A stretch of 63,660 nucleotides of DNA, from assembly GCF_900167155.1 (NCBI RefSeq), contig NZ_FUXU01000019.1, positions 1-63,660 on the forward strand. Direction: 5' to 3'. Below, one piece after another: positions 36,799 through 45,949 of the stretch (the stretch's first letter is position 1; the number at the start of each line of letters is the position of its first letter). Under the pieces are notes generated by a model, which was not told the origin of the DNA, made no database searches, and saw only the letters and a program-made list of their open reading frames with translations. Source of the DNA: Enterovibrio nigricans DSM 22720 (GTDB lineage: Bacteria; Pseudomonadota; Gammaproteobacteria; Enterobacterales; Vibrionaceae). A program made the position numbers and the translations under genes.

Positions 36799-37533
36799 CT
36801 AACGCGCTGCCATCAATTTATTGCCTGCTTGAGCAAGGGTTTCTGCGGTTTTCATCATGCGAATTTGCATTTCGAAGTTGCGGGTCAGTGACATCACACC
36901 CACCAGCTCATCAATGGCTGAAACGTTACTGCTTTCAATATGTTCTGACGCTACCTGTACCGTCGGATCCACATCGAACGGTGCACCATCAAGGCTATGT
37001 AGCAAACCATCACTTTCTTTTTGAAGTTGGTCGATTCCCGAGTTAACCAGCTTAAGCGTCCCGACCTGCATTTCTGCACCACCGCCCGGCGGCAATACAG
37101 TCACCGCACCGCGCTCGCTCACTTCGACTTTCTCGAATTCCGGCAACACCATCGGCGCACCATCCGCACCCACCACAGGGAATCCGTTAACACTCAATGC
37201 GCCAAAGTTGTCGACGTTAATGTTACCGGCACGGGTATAGGCTTCATTTCCCATAGGAGTTTGCACCGCAAAGAAACCATCACCCATGATGGCAACATCT
37301 AACGGTCTTCCGGTTTTCACCGCATCACCCGCGTCAAAGCGCGTCATTGCAGAGTTCGTCACCGCCAATGTTCGTCCATCAAAACCCGCCCCTTGCAACT
37401 GCATGCTCTGAACGCGCTCCATGTCCGCGCGAAAGCCTGCGGTATCCGCATTCGACAAGTTGTTTGATCGCACGTGTTGTGCTTTTAAAACGCGGCTGGC
37501 ACCTGACGCAGCGGTAAATAACAAACTGTCCAT
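36799..37533 (-). CDS. flgF: Lateral flagellar proximal rod protein FlgF
   Basis: A 244-residue rod protein. The N-terminal LKAQHVRSNNLSNADTAGFR and C-terminal AIDELVGVMSLTRNFEMQIR are diagnostic. It lies between flgE and flgG in the usual order. Confidence 0.96.
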   Translation of the reverse strand: MDSLLFTAASGASRVLKAQHVRSNNLSNADTAGFRADMERVQSMQLQGAGFDGRTLAVTNSAMTRFDAGDAVKTGRPLDVAIMGDGFFAVQTPMGNEAYTRAGNINVDNFGALSVNGFPVVGADGAPMVLPEFEKVEVSERGAVTVLPPGGGAEMQVGTLKLVNSGIDQLQKESDGLLHSLDGAPFDVDPTVQVASEHIESSNVSAIDELVGVMSLTRNFEMQIRMMKTAETLAQAGNKLMAAR

Positions 37534-37544
37534 GTCAAACTCCG

Positions 37545-38741
37545 TTAGATAGCGTTAAACAGAGCCTGAGTGAGTTGATCACTGGTCGAAATGGTTTTGG
37601 CGTTGGCCTGATAGTTACGTTGTGCCGTCATCAAGTTCACCAGTTCACTCGTCAAATCCACGTTGGAGCCTTCCAGTGCACCCGGCGTCAGGCCGCCTAG
37701 CGTACCTGCACCCGGCACACCAATGATTGGCGAGCCAGAGCTATAGCTTTGCGTCCAGCCAGTACCATTCACGCTTGCCAAACCTTGTGGGTTAGCGAAA
37801 TCTGCCAGCACAACCTGACCTTGAAGCTGAGATTGGCCATTGGTGTATGTTGCATACACCATGCCGTTATCTTCCACACGAATACCCGCCAAATCGCCGG
37901 ATGTGTATCCATTTGGACTGTTGGTGCTCACACCAAACGTTGCGCCAAACTGTGTGCTTCCGGCTAGGTCAATATCAATGCTCATCGGGTTGGCACCCGC
38001 AGCTGGAAACGAAATATTAAACGCGCCTGTTGGGGAATTTAGTGTGCCGTCTTCATTGAAGGTCACTGGAATGGTTTCAACGGGCGTTGGGCTGCCATCA
38101 ACCTGCACATTCACTTCCCACGCGTTGTCTGCGGTTTTCGTAAAGTACTGGGTGACAGTGTGAGAATTACCTAGGGAGTCATAGACTTTTGATGTGTATG
38201 AAGAATTGAAAGTCCCTGTATCGTTAGGGTCAAACGGCGTAGCAGTGAGGTCGATGGCCTCTGCGCTCGCATCAAAGTTAGCGATAAAGTCCAACTTATC
38301 GGTCGCTTTTGCCGCCAGTGACGACGTAGATACTTCCATGTCACCCACTGAACCCGTCAATAGGTTGCCATTGCCATCAACACTGTAACCTTGAAGCTTG
38401 GTGCCCATGTTCGACACGATAAAGTTATCTTTATCCGTACCAAACACACCTGCTCGTGTGTACACCATCTGGCCTGCACTATCTTTCGTTACGAAGAAAC
38501 CCGTGCCGTTTATCGCAAGGTCCATGGAGCGGCCCGTACCCGATACCGAGCCATTCTTATCAAAGTTCTGGGAAATTGACGCAACTTCAACGCCACCCGG
38601 CTGCATGCCGTTGTAAACCGCTGAAAACTCTGTGCGCGCACCTTTGAAGCCATGCGTAGACGCATTCGCAATGTTATGGCTGATGGTGTTCAGTTCTGTG
38701 TTGGTCGCATCCAGACCACTCAGTGCAATATTAAAACTCAT
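37545..38741 (-). CDS. flgE: Lateral flagellar hook protein FlgE
   Basis: A 398-residue hook subunit. The N terminus MSFNIALSGLDATNTELNTI and the C-terminal NVDLTSELVNLMTAQRNYQA are typical. The middle region, rich in D, N, T and S, forms the outer hook domains. Confidence 0.97.
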   Translation of the reverse strand: MSFNIALSGLDATNTELNTISHNIANASTHGFKGARTEFSAVYNGMQPGGVEVASISQNFDKNGSVSGTGRSMDLAINGTGFFVTKDSAGQMVYTRAGVFGTDKDNFIVSNMGTKLQGYSVDGNGNLLTGSVGDMEVSTSSLAAKATDKLDFIANFDASAEAIDLTATPFDPNDTGTFNSSYTSKVYDSLGNSHTVTQYFTKTADNAWEVNVQVDGSPTPVETIPVTFNEDGTLNSPTGAFNISFPAAGANPMSIDIDLAGSTQFGATFGVSTNSPNGYTSGDLAGIRVEDNGMVYATYTNGQSQLQGQVVLADFANPQGLASVNGTGWTQSYSSGSPIIGVPGAGTLGGLTPGALEGSNVDLTSELVNLMTAQRNYQANAKTISTSDQLTQALFNAI

Positions 38742-38765
38742 GAATTACCTCTGACTCGTGCTTGG

Positions 38766-39446
38766 TTATGCGCCAAACTGCGTGATTTGATAGAAAGGAA
38801 CATTGCCGACACCCGTGATGTTGACCAATGCCGCACCGCCGGTGCTTGGAATTCTGACCTGCTCAACCTTTCCGGCGAGCAAAATATTCGGGCTGTCCTG
38901 ACCGTCTTGAACCTTGACTGACACCGTGTATTCTCCCGGTTTCAATCCCAGCTCTTCTGGGTCAATGGAAAAATCGACGTCACCGGCCCCATGCGCGCCA
39001 AGCGGAACTTCTTTGGTTTGTCCGTAAGCGTCTTTTACGACCAAAGTGACTTGGTTCGATGCATGCTCAAGCTCAATTTTTCCGCTTTGAATGTCTTCAC
39101 CCAATTCAAACTTGTCGCTAGACACATACACGGTTTCACCCACCAATCCCGCCGTTGACAGCACTTGCATGTTATCGAGCAGCACCATGCTGTTTTGCAT
39201 CAGTCCAGACATGTTCTCCATGCTCTGCACTTGCGAAAACTGCGCGAGTTGGCTGACGTATTCGGTCCCATCAAGGGGATTTAGCGGGTCCTGATTTTGG
39301 ATTTGCGCCACCATCAGGGTGATAAATTCATTTTGCAGTGACGAAGAACTGTTCATGTCCATTGGGTTGGCAGAAACTGCGGCTTCTTCACTTCGCGCGT
39401 TTACTGGCGAGTCCGCTGATAGTGCGGTGTAATGTGCAATACTCAT
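38766..39446 (-). CDS. flgD: Lateral hook-cap protein FlgD
   Basis: A 226-residue hook scaffolding protein. The segment EFITLMVAQIQNQDPLNPLD with YVSQLAQFSQVQSMENM is the FlgD signature, followed by the FlgD Ig-like/tudor region. Its ATG overlaps the flgC stop. Confidence 0.95.
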   Translation of the reverse strand: MSIAHYTALSADSPVNARSEEAAVSANPMDMNSSSSLQNEFITLMVAQIQNQDPLNPLDGTEYVSQLAQFSQVQSMENMSGLMQNSMVLLDNMQVLSTAGLVGETVYVSSDKFELGEDIQSGKIELEHASNQVTLVVKDAYGQTKEVPLGAHGAGDVDFSIDPEELGLKPGEYTVSVKVQDGQDSPNILLAGKVEQVRIPSTGGAALVNITGVGNVPFYQITQFGA

Positions 39447-39889
39447 TAGCTGCCTTGTCCTAATTTAAGCAGCCCTTGCTGCATACTCTTTACGTTTGCC
39501 ATGACTTCAACATTGGTTTCAAACGAGCGGGTTGCTGACATCATGTCGGCCATTTCTGACACCACATCAATGCCTGGGTAATAAACGTAACCTTCGTTGT
39601 TTGCCAATGGATTGTTAGGTTCAAAACGCTTTTCAGCCTGATTTTGCCCTTCAACCACATCGACAATTCGAACTTGGGCATTGGGGTACATGTTCTCCCC
39701 GGCGACTAATTGCGTGTTGCTGTATACAGTGGCAAACACAGGCTTGAGTGCTTTGTAAGCATCATCTGGGTTTGCCGATACGGCATCCGCGTTCGCAAGG
39801 TTACTGGCAACCGTATTGAGTCGAACGGTTTGCGCTGTCATTGCTGAACCCGCAATGGTGTAGATATCGGTGAAAGCCACGATTAACAT
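39446..39889 (-). CDS. flgC: Lateral flagellar proximal rod protein FlgC
   Basis: A 147-residue rod protein. AQTVRLNTVASNLANADAVS and the C-terminal MADMMSATRSFETNVEVMAN are the family ends. The 5' end overlaps flgB by 7 bp. Confidence 0.95.
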   Translation of the reverse strand: MLIVAFTDIYTIAGSAMTAQTVRLNTVASNLANADAVSANPDDAYKALKPVFATVYSNTQLVAGENMYPNAQVRIVDVVEGQNQAEKRFEPNNPLANNEGYVYYPGIDVVSEMADMMSATRSFETNVEVMANVKSMQQGLLKLGQGS

Positions 39890-40245
39890 CCTTCAATCAC
39901 TTTTGCCAGCCCGCTGAACTTCATGTTCAAAAAGGTCAGGCTGGTTTGAAAATCCATGTTGTTCTGGGTGAACTTGGCTTGCTCAACCCCCAGCTCAACG
40001 GTGTTTCCGTTTTTGCTGTTCTGGTACGGCACGGAATACTGGGCAAAAATCTGCATATGAGGGAGAGGTTTCCCTACCCCATTTGGCGATAGCTGACTCA
40101 TCACTGTGGTAAAGCTAAGGTCTCTAGCGAGATAGCCTGGCGTGTCAACATTCGCTAGGTTACTCGCAAGGACTTTGGTACGCTGAACGCGAAAATTTAA
40201 CGCATCCGGATGCACACCTAACGCATCATCAAACGTGATTGCCAT
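39883..40245 (-). CDS. flgB: Lateral flagellar proximal rod protein FlgB
   Basis: About 120 residues from ATG 40245 (MAITFDDALGVHP), preceded by AAGGAG on the minus strand at normal spacing. A longer frame to 40314 would add an atypical N terminus. RTKVLASNLANVDTPGYLAR is the rod motif. It is the first gene of flgBCDEFGHIJKL, with a sigma-54-like promoter 40-55 bp upstream. Confidence 0.94.
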   Translation of the reverse strand: MAITFDDALGVHPDALNFRVQRTKVLASNLANVDTPGYLARDLSFTTVMSQLSPNGVGKPLPHMQIFAQYSVPYQNSKNGNTVELGVEQAKFTQNNMDFQTSLTFLNMKFSGLAKVIEGC

Positions 40246-40286
40246 GCGTCTCTCCTTCATATTTCCTCGAATACTGGTAGAGACAA

Positions 40287-40302
40287 ACAAATTGCGTGCC
40301 AA
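40287..40302 (-). promoter_or_regulatory. Candidate sigma-54 promoter for flgB operon
   Basis: On the minus strand TTGGCACGCAATTTGT matches the consensus TGGCAC-N5-TTGC except that the -12 GC reads GT. The GG-to-GT spacing is the required 10 bp. It lies about 42 bp upstream of the flgB ATG and would make flgB-L a target of LafK with RpoN. Confidence 0.6.
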
Positions 40303-40323
40303 AATAATAATCAAGTAAATACA

Positions 40324-41118
40324 ATGAGATACACAAAAGAATGGAAGCCCCGCTTCCGCCTATGGGAAGTGCGTTTTATTGGTGGGAAGCAACTTTTTTC
40401 CTTTGCCTTGCTCACCTTTCTTACAGCGTTAACACCACGCGTAGCATTTGCCGACGACGGCCAAAATCTCGACGCAAAATCACTCGAATCTTGGGTATTG
40501 CATGCATACAAAGGTGAACTAGAAAGCATTGCGCAAAGCCAACATTGGCCTGCCTATTCGGTTGACGCCAGCATTCGAATCCCGCCATCTGTCGTGCATT
40601 TATCAATATGTAAATCGCCAATGATCATTGAAGGAAGGGATCACCAGTCGCTACCAATTGGTAACCTCAAGCGAGCGATATCGTGCAATGATCTTACCTC
40701 CCCTTGGCGAATCAATGTCTCGATAAAAAGCACAGTGACCTTGCCAATCGTCTTTGTGAACGAAAGCATCCAACGCGGCGAAACACTTAAACCATCAGCC
40801 CTGTCGTTAAAGCGGCATACCCTAAATAAAGGCTACCCGTTCTTCACAGACCTTTCTGACATTAAGGGATTAAGAGCAATGCGCCGCTTGAAAGCCGGGA
40901 GCATGCTTAACGCGTCGCACTTGGAGTCCATCCCCCTCATCATTAAAGGTGATGAAGTGCTATTGACCGCATCCAAAGGGGATTTCCACGCCTCGATGAA
41001 AGGCGTTGCATTAGAAGAAGGAAAGAAGGGCGACCAAATCGAGGTACGTAACCTGTCTTCGAACAAAATCGTTCGCGCCGTGGTCACCGGAAAAAACACG
41101 GTCGAAACTGCATTTTAA
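40324..41118 (+). CDS. flgA: P-ring assembly chaperone FlgA
   Basis: A 264-residue periplasmic chaperone for FlgI. The signal peptide is at about residues 22-43 (FSFALLTFLTALTPRVAFA). The C-terminal SAF/ChapFlgA domain shows VFVNESIQRGETLKPSALSL and LRAMRRLKAGSMLNASHLES. It is divergent from flgB. Confidence 0.92.
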   Translation: MRYTKEWKPRFRLWEVRFIGGKQLFSFALLTFLTALTPRVAFADDGQNLDAKSLESWVLHAYKGELESIAQSQHWPAYSVDASIRIPPSVVHLSICKSPMIIEGRDHQSLPIGNLKRAISCNDLTSPWRINVSIKSTVTLPIVFVNESIQRGETLKPSALSLKRHTLNKGYPFFTDLSDIKGLRAMRRLKAGSMLNASHLESIPLIIKGDEVLLTASKGDFHASMKGVALEEGKKGDQIEVRNLSSNKIVRAVVTGKNTVETAF

Positions 41119-41232
41119 ATAAAATCACGACAAAGCTCATAATCGATAATAATTAGCACCAAAATGAGTTTTATTGTAAATTATTAAGCGCGATTTTTTT
41201 CTATATTGGTTCCCACACTGACAAGGAGAACC

Positions 41233-41766
41233 ATGATGAAAACTAAATATATTGTTCCATTTATTGCTGCATTGTCTTTCGGCGCACATGCTATGACATT
41301 GACCAGCAGTGACATCCAAGAAGGCAGCCGAATGAGCGATACATTTGCATTCCAAGGCTTTGGGTGTGATGGCGACAACGTTTCCCCGCAATTAAGCTGG
41401 GGCAATGCACCTAAAGGCACTAAAAGTTTCGCAATCACCGCATACGACCCTGATGCACCGACGGGCAGTGGTTGGTGGCACTGGGTGGCTGTCGATATTC
41501 CCGCTTCCCAACATAGCGTGAAACAAGGGGCTTCAGGCAAAATCCCACATGCTATTGAGATGAAAAATGACTATGGCACACAGGGATTTGGTGGTGTTTG
41601 TCCGCCAAAAGGCGATGGTATGCACCGTTACCAATTTACCGTTTGGGCACTACCAACTGAAAAACTGGCGTTACCTGAAAATCCATCAAATGCCATAGTC
41701 GGATACATGCTAAACAGTTCAGCACTGGGTAAAGCAACGCTAACGGCAACATATGTGAATGAGTGA
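41233..41766 (+). CDS. PEBP-family protein (YbhB/YbcL type), exported
   Basis: About 177 residues from ATG 41233, with AAGGAG 7 nt upstream. The signal peptide is YIVPFIAALSFGAHA. The phosphatidylethanolamine-binding-protein fold is shown by NVSPQLSWGNAPKGTKSFAI, TAYDPDAPTGSGWWHWVAVD and PPKGDGMHRYQFTVWALPTE. The function of bacterial members is unclear. Its stop lies 12 bp before the AraC gene, so the two are co-transcribed. Confidence 0.9.
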   Translation: MMKTKYIVPFIAALSFGAHAMTLTSSDIQEGSRMSDTFAFQGFGCDGDNVSPQLSWGNAPKGTKSFAITAYDPDAPTGSGWWHWVAVDIPASQHSVKQGASGKIPHAIEMKNDYGTQGFGGVCPPKGDGMHRYQFTVWALPTEKLALPENPSNAIVGYMLNSSALGKATLTATYVNE

Positions 41767-41777
41767 GGAAAACGACA

Positions 41778-42545
41778 ATGATGAAGGTTGTACAGGCAGG
41801 ACAGTTTCGAGGACAATTCAAACAGCCTCTACGAAATGTTTATATCTATGCACCTACCATCATTTGGGTCAACCAAGGCAGCAAACAACTTTGGTGGCAT
41901 GACACCTCACGTGGCTATACGCCCAAAGACTGGCTGGTGATCCCAGCCAGTCACTATTTAACGTTCGTAAATGTACCCGAACATGCGGATTTCTATTCAC
42001 GCACGCTCACCTTCTTCACGCCACCTTCCAATGAACTGCTGGCGCGTTCTCAGAAAGAGGCATTGAATGATGAGCCGAGAATTACCGTTACCCCGCAGCT
42101 GGCCTTTTGCTTCAATACACTTTTTGACATGAACCAAAAAGGGCTTTCGCAACACGCTCAACGCCGCTTTCTTGAAGGCTTCTATGAAGAGTTAGCCGAA
42201 ATGAATCAGCTCTATTTGTTGTTCCCAGGCGGCAATCGTTCATTAAAAGAACGGCTGGCGCAATATTTCAGTGTTAACCCCGGTGATGCACACCCGATCG
42301 AAACCGTGGCGCAGCACTTTTCCATGAGCCGAGCAACACTCACTCGAAAACTGGCAGCAGAAGATGCCTCTTTCCGACACATTTTGACGCACGTCAGAAT
42401 GGTTTATGCCCTTTCCCTCATGCAAGAACATCGTAACCAGATCGATCTCGCACTCAGATGTGGTTATCAATCGGAGGCGCGCTTTTCGCTTAAATTCAAA
42501 GAAACATTTGGCTTAACACCCCGCCAATACTTAAAAACCCTCTAA
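41778..42545 (+). CDS. AraC-family transcriptional regulator
   Basis: About 255 residues from ATG 41778 (GAGGAA 8 nt upstream; a GTG at 41763 is less likely). The N-terminal cupin-like sensory part is followed by a C-terminal AraC DNA-binding domain with two HTH motifs (VAQHFSMSRATLTRKLAAED and LALRCGYQSEARFSLKFKET, then GLTPRQYLKTL). It probably controls itself and the PEBP gene. No link to flagella is visible. Confidence 0.9.
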   Translation: MMKVVQAGQFRGQFKQPLRNVYIYAPTIIWVNQGSKQLWWHDTSRGYTPKDWLVIPASHYLTFVNVPEHADFYSRTLTFFTPPSNELLARSQKEALNDEPRITVTPQLAFCFNTLFDMNQKGLSQHAQRRFLEGFYEELAEMNQLYLLFPGGNRSLKERLAQYFSVNPGDAHPIETVAQHFSMSRATLTRKLAAEDASFRHILTHVRMVYALSLMQEHRNQIDLALRCGYQSEARFSLKFKETFGLTPRQYLKTL

Positions 42546-42741
42546 TACACGCAAACAGTTAAAAAAGTCTATTTTTGGACTGAGGTTGGCAATTCTGCAT
42601 TTTCTTGCTCGAAAGAAACATCCTTCTTTGTGTACAAAGACAATCGACCAAAAATTTCTCTTCTGGTATTTAATGCATGTGTTGTAGTGGTCGCATTCAT
42701 CCAGTAAGTAACGTATTAACTGATGAATAAGGACGATGATT

Positions 42742-43023
42742 ATGAAAATCGATAAAGTCGCCGGTGGCCATGTACCCCAAAGTTCGCTTAACCAAGCGTC
42801 AAATAAACAGCTAGAAACACCGACACGTCCTGCCTCCGTTGAACCGCAAGTTAACGTCAATACGGCCGCTATTGAGCAAGCACAGAAAGACCTCTCAAGC
42901 CTCGCTGATATTGACATGGCAAAGGTAGAGGCCGTTCGCAGTGCGTTACATCGTGGTGAATTGAATCTGGATATGAAGGCCTTGTCGCAAGCGGTAATGA
43001 TGTTCCATACCGGAAGAGAATAA
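42742..43023 (+). CDS. flgM: Anti-sigma-28 factor FlgM (lateral)
   Basis: About 93 residues from ATG 42742, chosen over 42736 because AAGGA lies at proper distance. The C-terminal half (DIDMAKVEAVRSALHRGELN, LDMKALSQAVMMFH) is the FlgM sigma-binding region. The N-terminal half is disordered, as expected for an exported anti-sigma factor. It should hold LafS until the lateral hook is finished. Confidence 0.92.
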   Translation: MKIDKVAGGHVPQSSLNQASNKQLETPTRPASVEPQVNVNTAAIEQAQKDLSSLADIDMAKVEAVRSALHRGELNLDMKALSQAVMMFHTGRE

Positions 43024-43043
43024 ACCCAAACAAGGAACGCACA

Positions 43044-43478
43044 ATGGCTCTAAACGCTTCGCAACTTATTCAGCACTTCCTACAAACAATAGGTCGCGAC
43101 ATTCGACTCTACCAACAACTGTTGGAGTTGCTAAAACATCAGCGTGTGCTTTATGTGACGTTTGATGCAGAAGCATTGAAGCGCAATATTGCCGATCAGC
43201 AACCTCTGATTAGCGAACTTGCTGCGTCGGCCAAAGAAAGACATGACTGCTTAAATAAGCTGGGCGTTGGCGGCTCTCGATTAGGTGTTACGCGACTAAT
43301 GAATGCGTTGCCACCCGCTCTCGGACAGCAAGCAAAAAACCAATGGGAAACGTTACAACGTCTCGTTGAACACTGTCAGCACTACAACAATGAAAATGGG
43401 CAAACGACGGCCACCTTTCACGAAATGATCGCGAGTGTGATTGAGCCGGCCAGCGATACCTACCAAGAAAGACTGTAA
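43044..43478 (+). CDS. flgN: Flagellar export chaperone FlgN (lateral)
   Basis: A 144-residue helical protein downstream of flgM, in the position of FlgN, the chaperone of FlgK and FlgL. It is rich in L, Q and E, with coiled-coil-like segments (RDIRLYQQLLELLKHQRVLY). Sequence alone is weakly diagnostic; order and length support the call. Confidence 0.85.
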   Translation: MALNASQLIQHFLQTIGRDIRLYQQLLELLKHQRVLYVTFDAEALKRNIADQQPLISELAASAKERHDCLNKLGVGGSRLGVTRLMNALPPALGQQAKNQWETLQRLVEHCQHYNNENGQTTATFHEMIASVIEPASDTYQERL

Positions 43479-43483
43479 TCACC

Positions 43484-44188
43484 TTGAAGAGCATTCAACG
43501 TTCTCGCTGTTTGGTACGCTGTGTAATGGGAGGGCTCTTCATTGTTTATTCCAGCACCGTGTCAGCCAAACCTGAAAGCCACACGGTTGCCGCCGAACGT
43601 GACATCCTTCTTCCTTACCAATCTCAAATACATCAACGGTTCACCACCCATTCCCCATTAGTCAGTTACATCCTAAAAAAGCTCGATACATACGCGTTGC
43701 CTGAACGGTTTGTGCTGATTCCTATGCTAGAGTCTTCATTCAATGCCAAGGCCATTTCTCACGCCAATGCAGCCGGTTTATGGCAACTCATGCCTGCCAC
43801 CGCCACTCGCTTTGGTCTCTCCGTGTCGAAAACAGATGACCAACGTTTTGACGAGCTCGCAAGCACTGAAGCCGCGATTAAGTATCTCGCCTTTCTCTAC
43901 CGGAAATTTGAAGGAAATGAAACACTCACTCTCGCCGCTTACAATGCTGGAGAAGGCCGAGTGCAGCGCGCGATAAATCGTCAAAATAACGCGCACTTTA
44001 CCTCCCTCTCTCTTCCCAAAGAGACAAAAACTTACATCGCACGTTTTTATGCACTCGATTCACTGATCGATATTTCCTCTCTAAAAGGACAACACTTCCA
44101 GCCCTTTTCACTGTTCGCTAACACACCGCAAATAACCGCCAAGCCACTCATTGATTTCCAAACTCTTCCGCCTCTTATTTCACTTTAA
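43484..44188 (+). CDS. Lytic murein transglycosylase of the lateral locus
   Basis: A 234-residue exported protein from TTG 43484, which begins a basic-plus-hydrophobic signal peptide (RCLVRCVMGGLFIVYSSTVSA). The SLT domain has the catalytic Glu in LIPMLESSFNAKAISHANAA, the GLWQLMPATATRFGL motif and LAAYNAGEGRVQRAI. It lies 5 bp after flgN. Because lateral FlgJ has no hydrolase domain, this enzyme probably opens the peptidoglycan for the lateral rod. That role is inferred. Confidence 0.88.
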   Translation: MKSIQRSRCLVRCVMGGLFIVYSSTVSAKPESHTVAAERDILLPYQSQIHQRFTTHSPLVSYILKKLDTYALPERFVLIPMLESSFNAKAISHANAAGLWQLMPATATRFGLSVSKTDDQRFDELASTEAAIKYLAFLYRKFEGNETLTLAAYNAGEGRVQRAINRQNNAHFTSLSLPKETKTYIARFYALDSLIDISSLKGQHFQPFSLFANTPQITAKPLIDFQTLPPLISL

Positions 44189-44471
44189 ACCCCCCACTTA
44201 TTCACGTTGCAAATACCTCCCCAATCAAAACCATTAAAATTCGAATAATTAGTGAGAAATCACTATCTAAATAACTTCCAATTTATGGTATTCATATAAA
44301 TTTATTTTTATATACAAATAGTTATATGCAAATCAACTCAGCATTTAAATGATATAAAGAACTGCACCAATTGAATAAATTAGCATTTTAAGTGAATTTA
44401 TATTTACACAATGATTTGAATTGAATTATAGTCATCAACAGGTCATAACGTATTCATTTAGAGAGCAATTT

Positions 44472-45197
44472 ATGAAAAAAATCATTGCAGTACTTGGATT
44501 CTCGTTAGCAGCACTGACGGGTTGTGGCGAAGAAGAAAATGTTTTGGTTGTCGGTACTAACGCGTCATTTCCTCCTTTTGAGTACATTGGCGGAGAAAGT
44601 GGCAACGAAATCATGGGCTTTGATATCGACATCGTAAAAAAAGTCGCTGAAGACAATGGTAAAACGCTGAAAGTCGAAGACATGTCTTTTGATTCTCTTA
44701 TCGTCGCCCTCAATGCAGGCCGCATCGACATGATTGCAGCAGGCATGACCATTACTCCTGAGCGCCAAGCCAATGTTGATTTCTCTGACCCTTACTATGA
44801 AGCAACTCAGGTCGTCGTTACCCGCAAAGGTAATACCACAATCCAATCGATTGACGATCTAAAAGGGAAGAAAATTTCTGTCCAGCTGGGTACCACTGGC
44901 GACATCATGGCGAAAGAATTTAGTGACCAAGTCGTCGCTTTCAACACTGGGTTTGAAGCAATGATGGAACTGCAAAATAGTCGCGTAGATCTGATGCTGT
45001 TTGATAAAGCACCTGCCGCTAACTTGTTGAAGAAAAACCAAGAACTGGAACTCCAAGAACTGCCGTTTAATGCTGAGTACTACGGTTTGGCAATGGCAAA
45101 AGGCAATGCTGAGCTACTCAAGCAAGTCAACACGACACTGGCCTCAATGAAAGCCAACGGTGACTTCGACGCGCTTTTGTCGAAACACATTAAGTAA
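44472..45197 (+). CDS. Amino-acid ABC transporter substrate-binding lipoprotein
   Basis: About 241 residues from ATG 44472. The lipobox is LTGC (SLAALTGCGEEE), so it is a tethered binding protein of cluster 3 (polar amino acids). Family segments are VGTNASFPPFEYI, MGFDIDIVKKVAEDNG and MTITPERQANVDFSDPYYEA. It heads a binding protein-permease-ATPase operon. The ligand is unknown; context suggests an amino acid or a derivative used by the downstream catabolic genes. Confidence 0.92.
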   Translation: MKKIIAVLGFSLAALTGCGEEENVLVVGTNASFPPFEYIGGESGNEIMGFDIDIVKKVAEDNGKTLKVEDMSFDSLIVALNAGRIDMIAAGMTITPERQANVDFSDPYYEATQVVVTRKGNTTIQSIDDLKGKKISVQLGTTGDIMAKEFSDQVVAFNTGFEAMMELQNSRVDLMLFDKAPAANLLKKNQELELQELPFNAEYYGLAMAKGNAELLKQVNTTLASMKANGDFDALLSKHIK

Positions 45198-45210
45198 ATC
45201 CCCATCCTAG

Positions 45211-45250
45211 CCTTCATCGTAAGAGCCTCCCCTCTCTTGCGATGAAGGCG
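45211..45250 (+). promoter_or_regulatory. Intercistronic 16-bp stem-loop
   Basis: GCCTTCATCGTAAGAG (45211-45226) pairs with CTCTTGCGATGAAGGC (45235-45250) with one G-U pair and an 8-nt loop. No T run follows, so it is more likely an mRNA-stabilising element keeping the binding-protein message in excess over the permease message. Confidence 0.75.
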
Positions 45251-45271
45251 TAAAATGAAGTAGCAGTATTG

Positions 45272-45949
45272 ATGCAAGCAATTATAGATTCGTTATTTAC
45301 GCCCATCGGCTCTGATGGCATGATCGGTATTCTACTGATCCTCAATGGCTTAAAAGTCACGCTTCTGGTGACCTTTTTTGCCATCATTCTTGGCTCATTC
45401 CTCGGTGTTTGTACCACATTGATGAAAATGTCGGGAAAATGGTACCTGACATGGCCGGCCAACATTTACGTTAGCGTTATCCGTGGTACACCAGTTGTCG
45501 TTCAATTGGTTATTCTCTATTTCATTATTCTTGCATCATTGGATGTCGATAAAATAACAGCCGCAGTGATTGCTTTTGGCCTCAACAGCGGCGCGTACAT
45601 CTCTGAGATCATCCGTGCAGGTATTCAGGCGGTTGATAAAGGACAAATGGAAGCAGCTCGCTCTTTGGGTTTATCTCATAGCCAAGCGATGCAGGATGTT
45701 ATCTTCCCTCAAGCACTAAAAAACATTCTGCCTGCACTGGGCAATGAATTTATCGTGTTGTTGAAAGAAACCGCCGTTATCGGCTTTATCGGTGGTGTTG
45801 ATCTGATGCGTGCAGGTGAAATTATTCGAAGCCGCACATTTGAAGACGTTGCACCGCTCTTTACCTGTGCAATCATCTACTTAATCCTGACGTACACCTT
45901 TACCTTCCTCTTGGGCAAATTTGAAAATAGGTTGAAGCAAAGTGATTAG
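45272..45949 (+). CDS. Amino-acid ABC transporter permease
   Basis: About 225 residues with five membrane segments. The HisMQ-type permease loop is clear ([40 protein letters not shown]). It starts at ATG 45272 or the adjacent TTG, and its end overlaps the ATPase gene by 8 bp. Confidence 0.94.
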   Translation: MQAIIDSLFTPIGSDGMIGILLILNGLKVTLLVTFFAIILGSFLGVCTTLMKMSGKWYLTWPANIYVSVIRGTPVVVQLVILYFIILASLDVDKITAAVIAFGLNSGAYISEIIRAGIQAVDKGQMEAARSLGLSHSQAMQDVIFPQALKNILPALGNEFIVLLKETAVIGFIGGVDLMRAGEIIRSRTFEDVAPLFTCAIIYLILTYTFTFLLGKFENRLKQSD

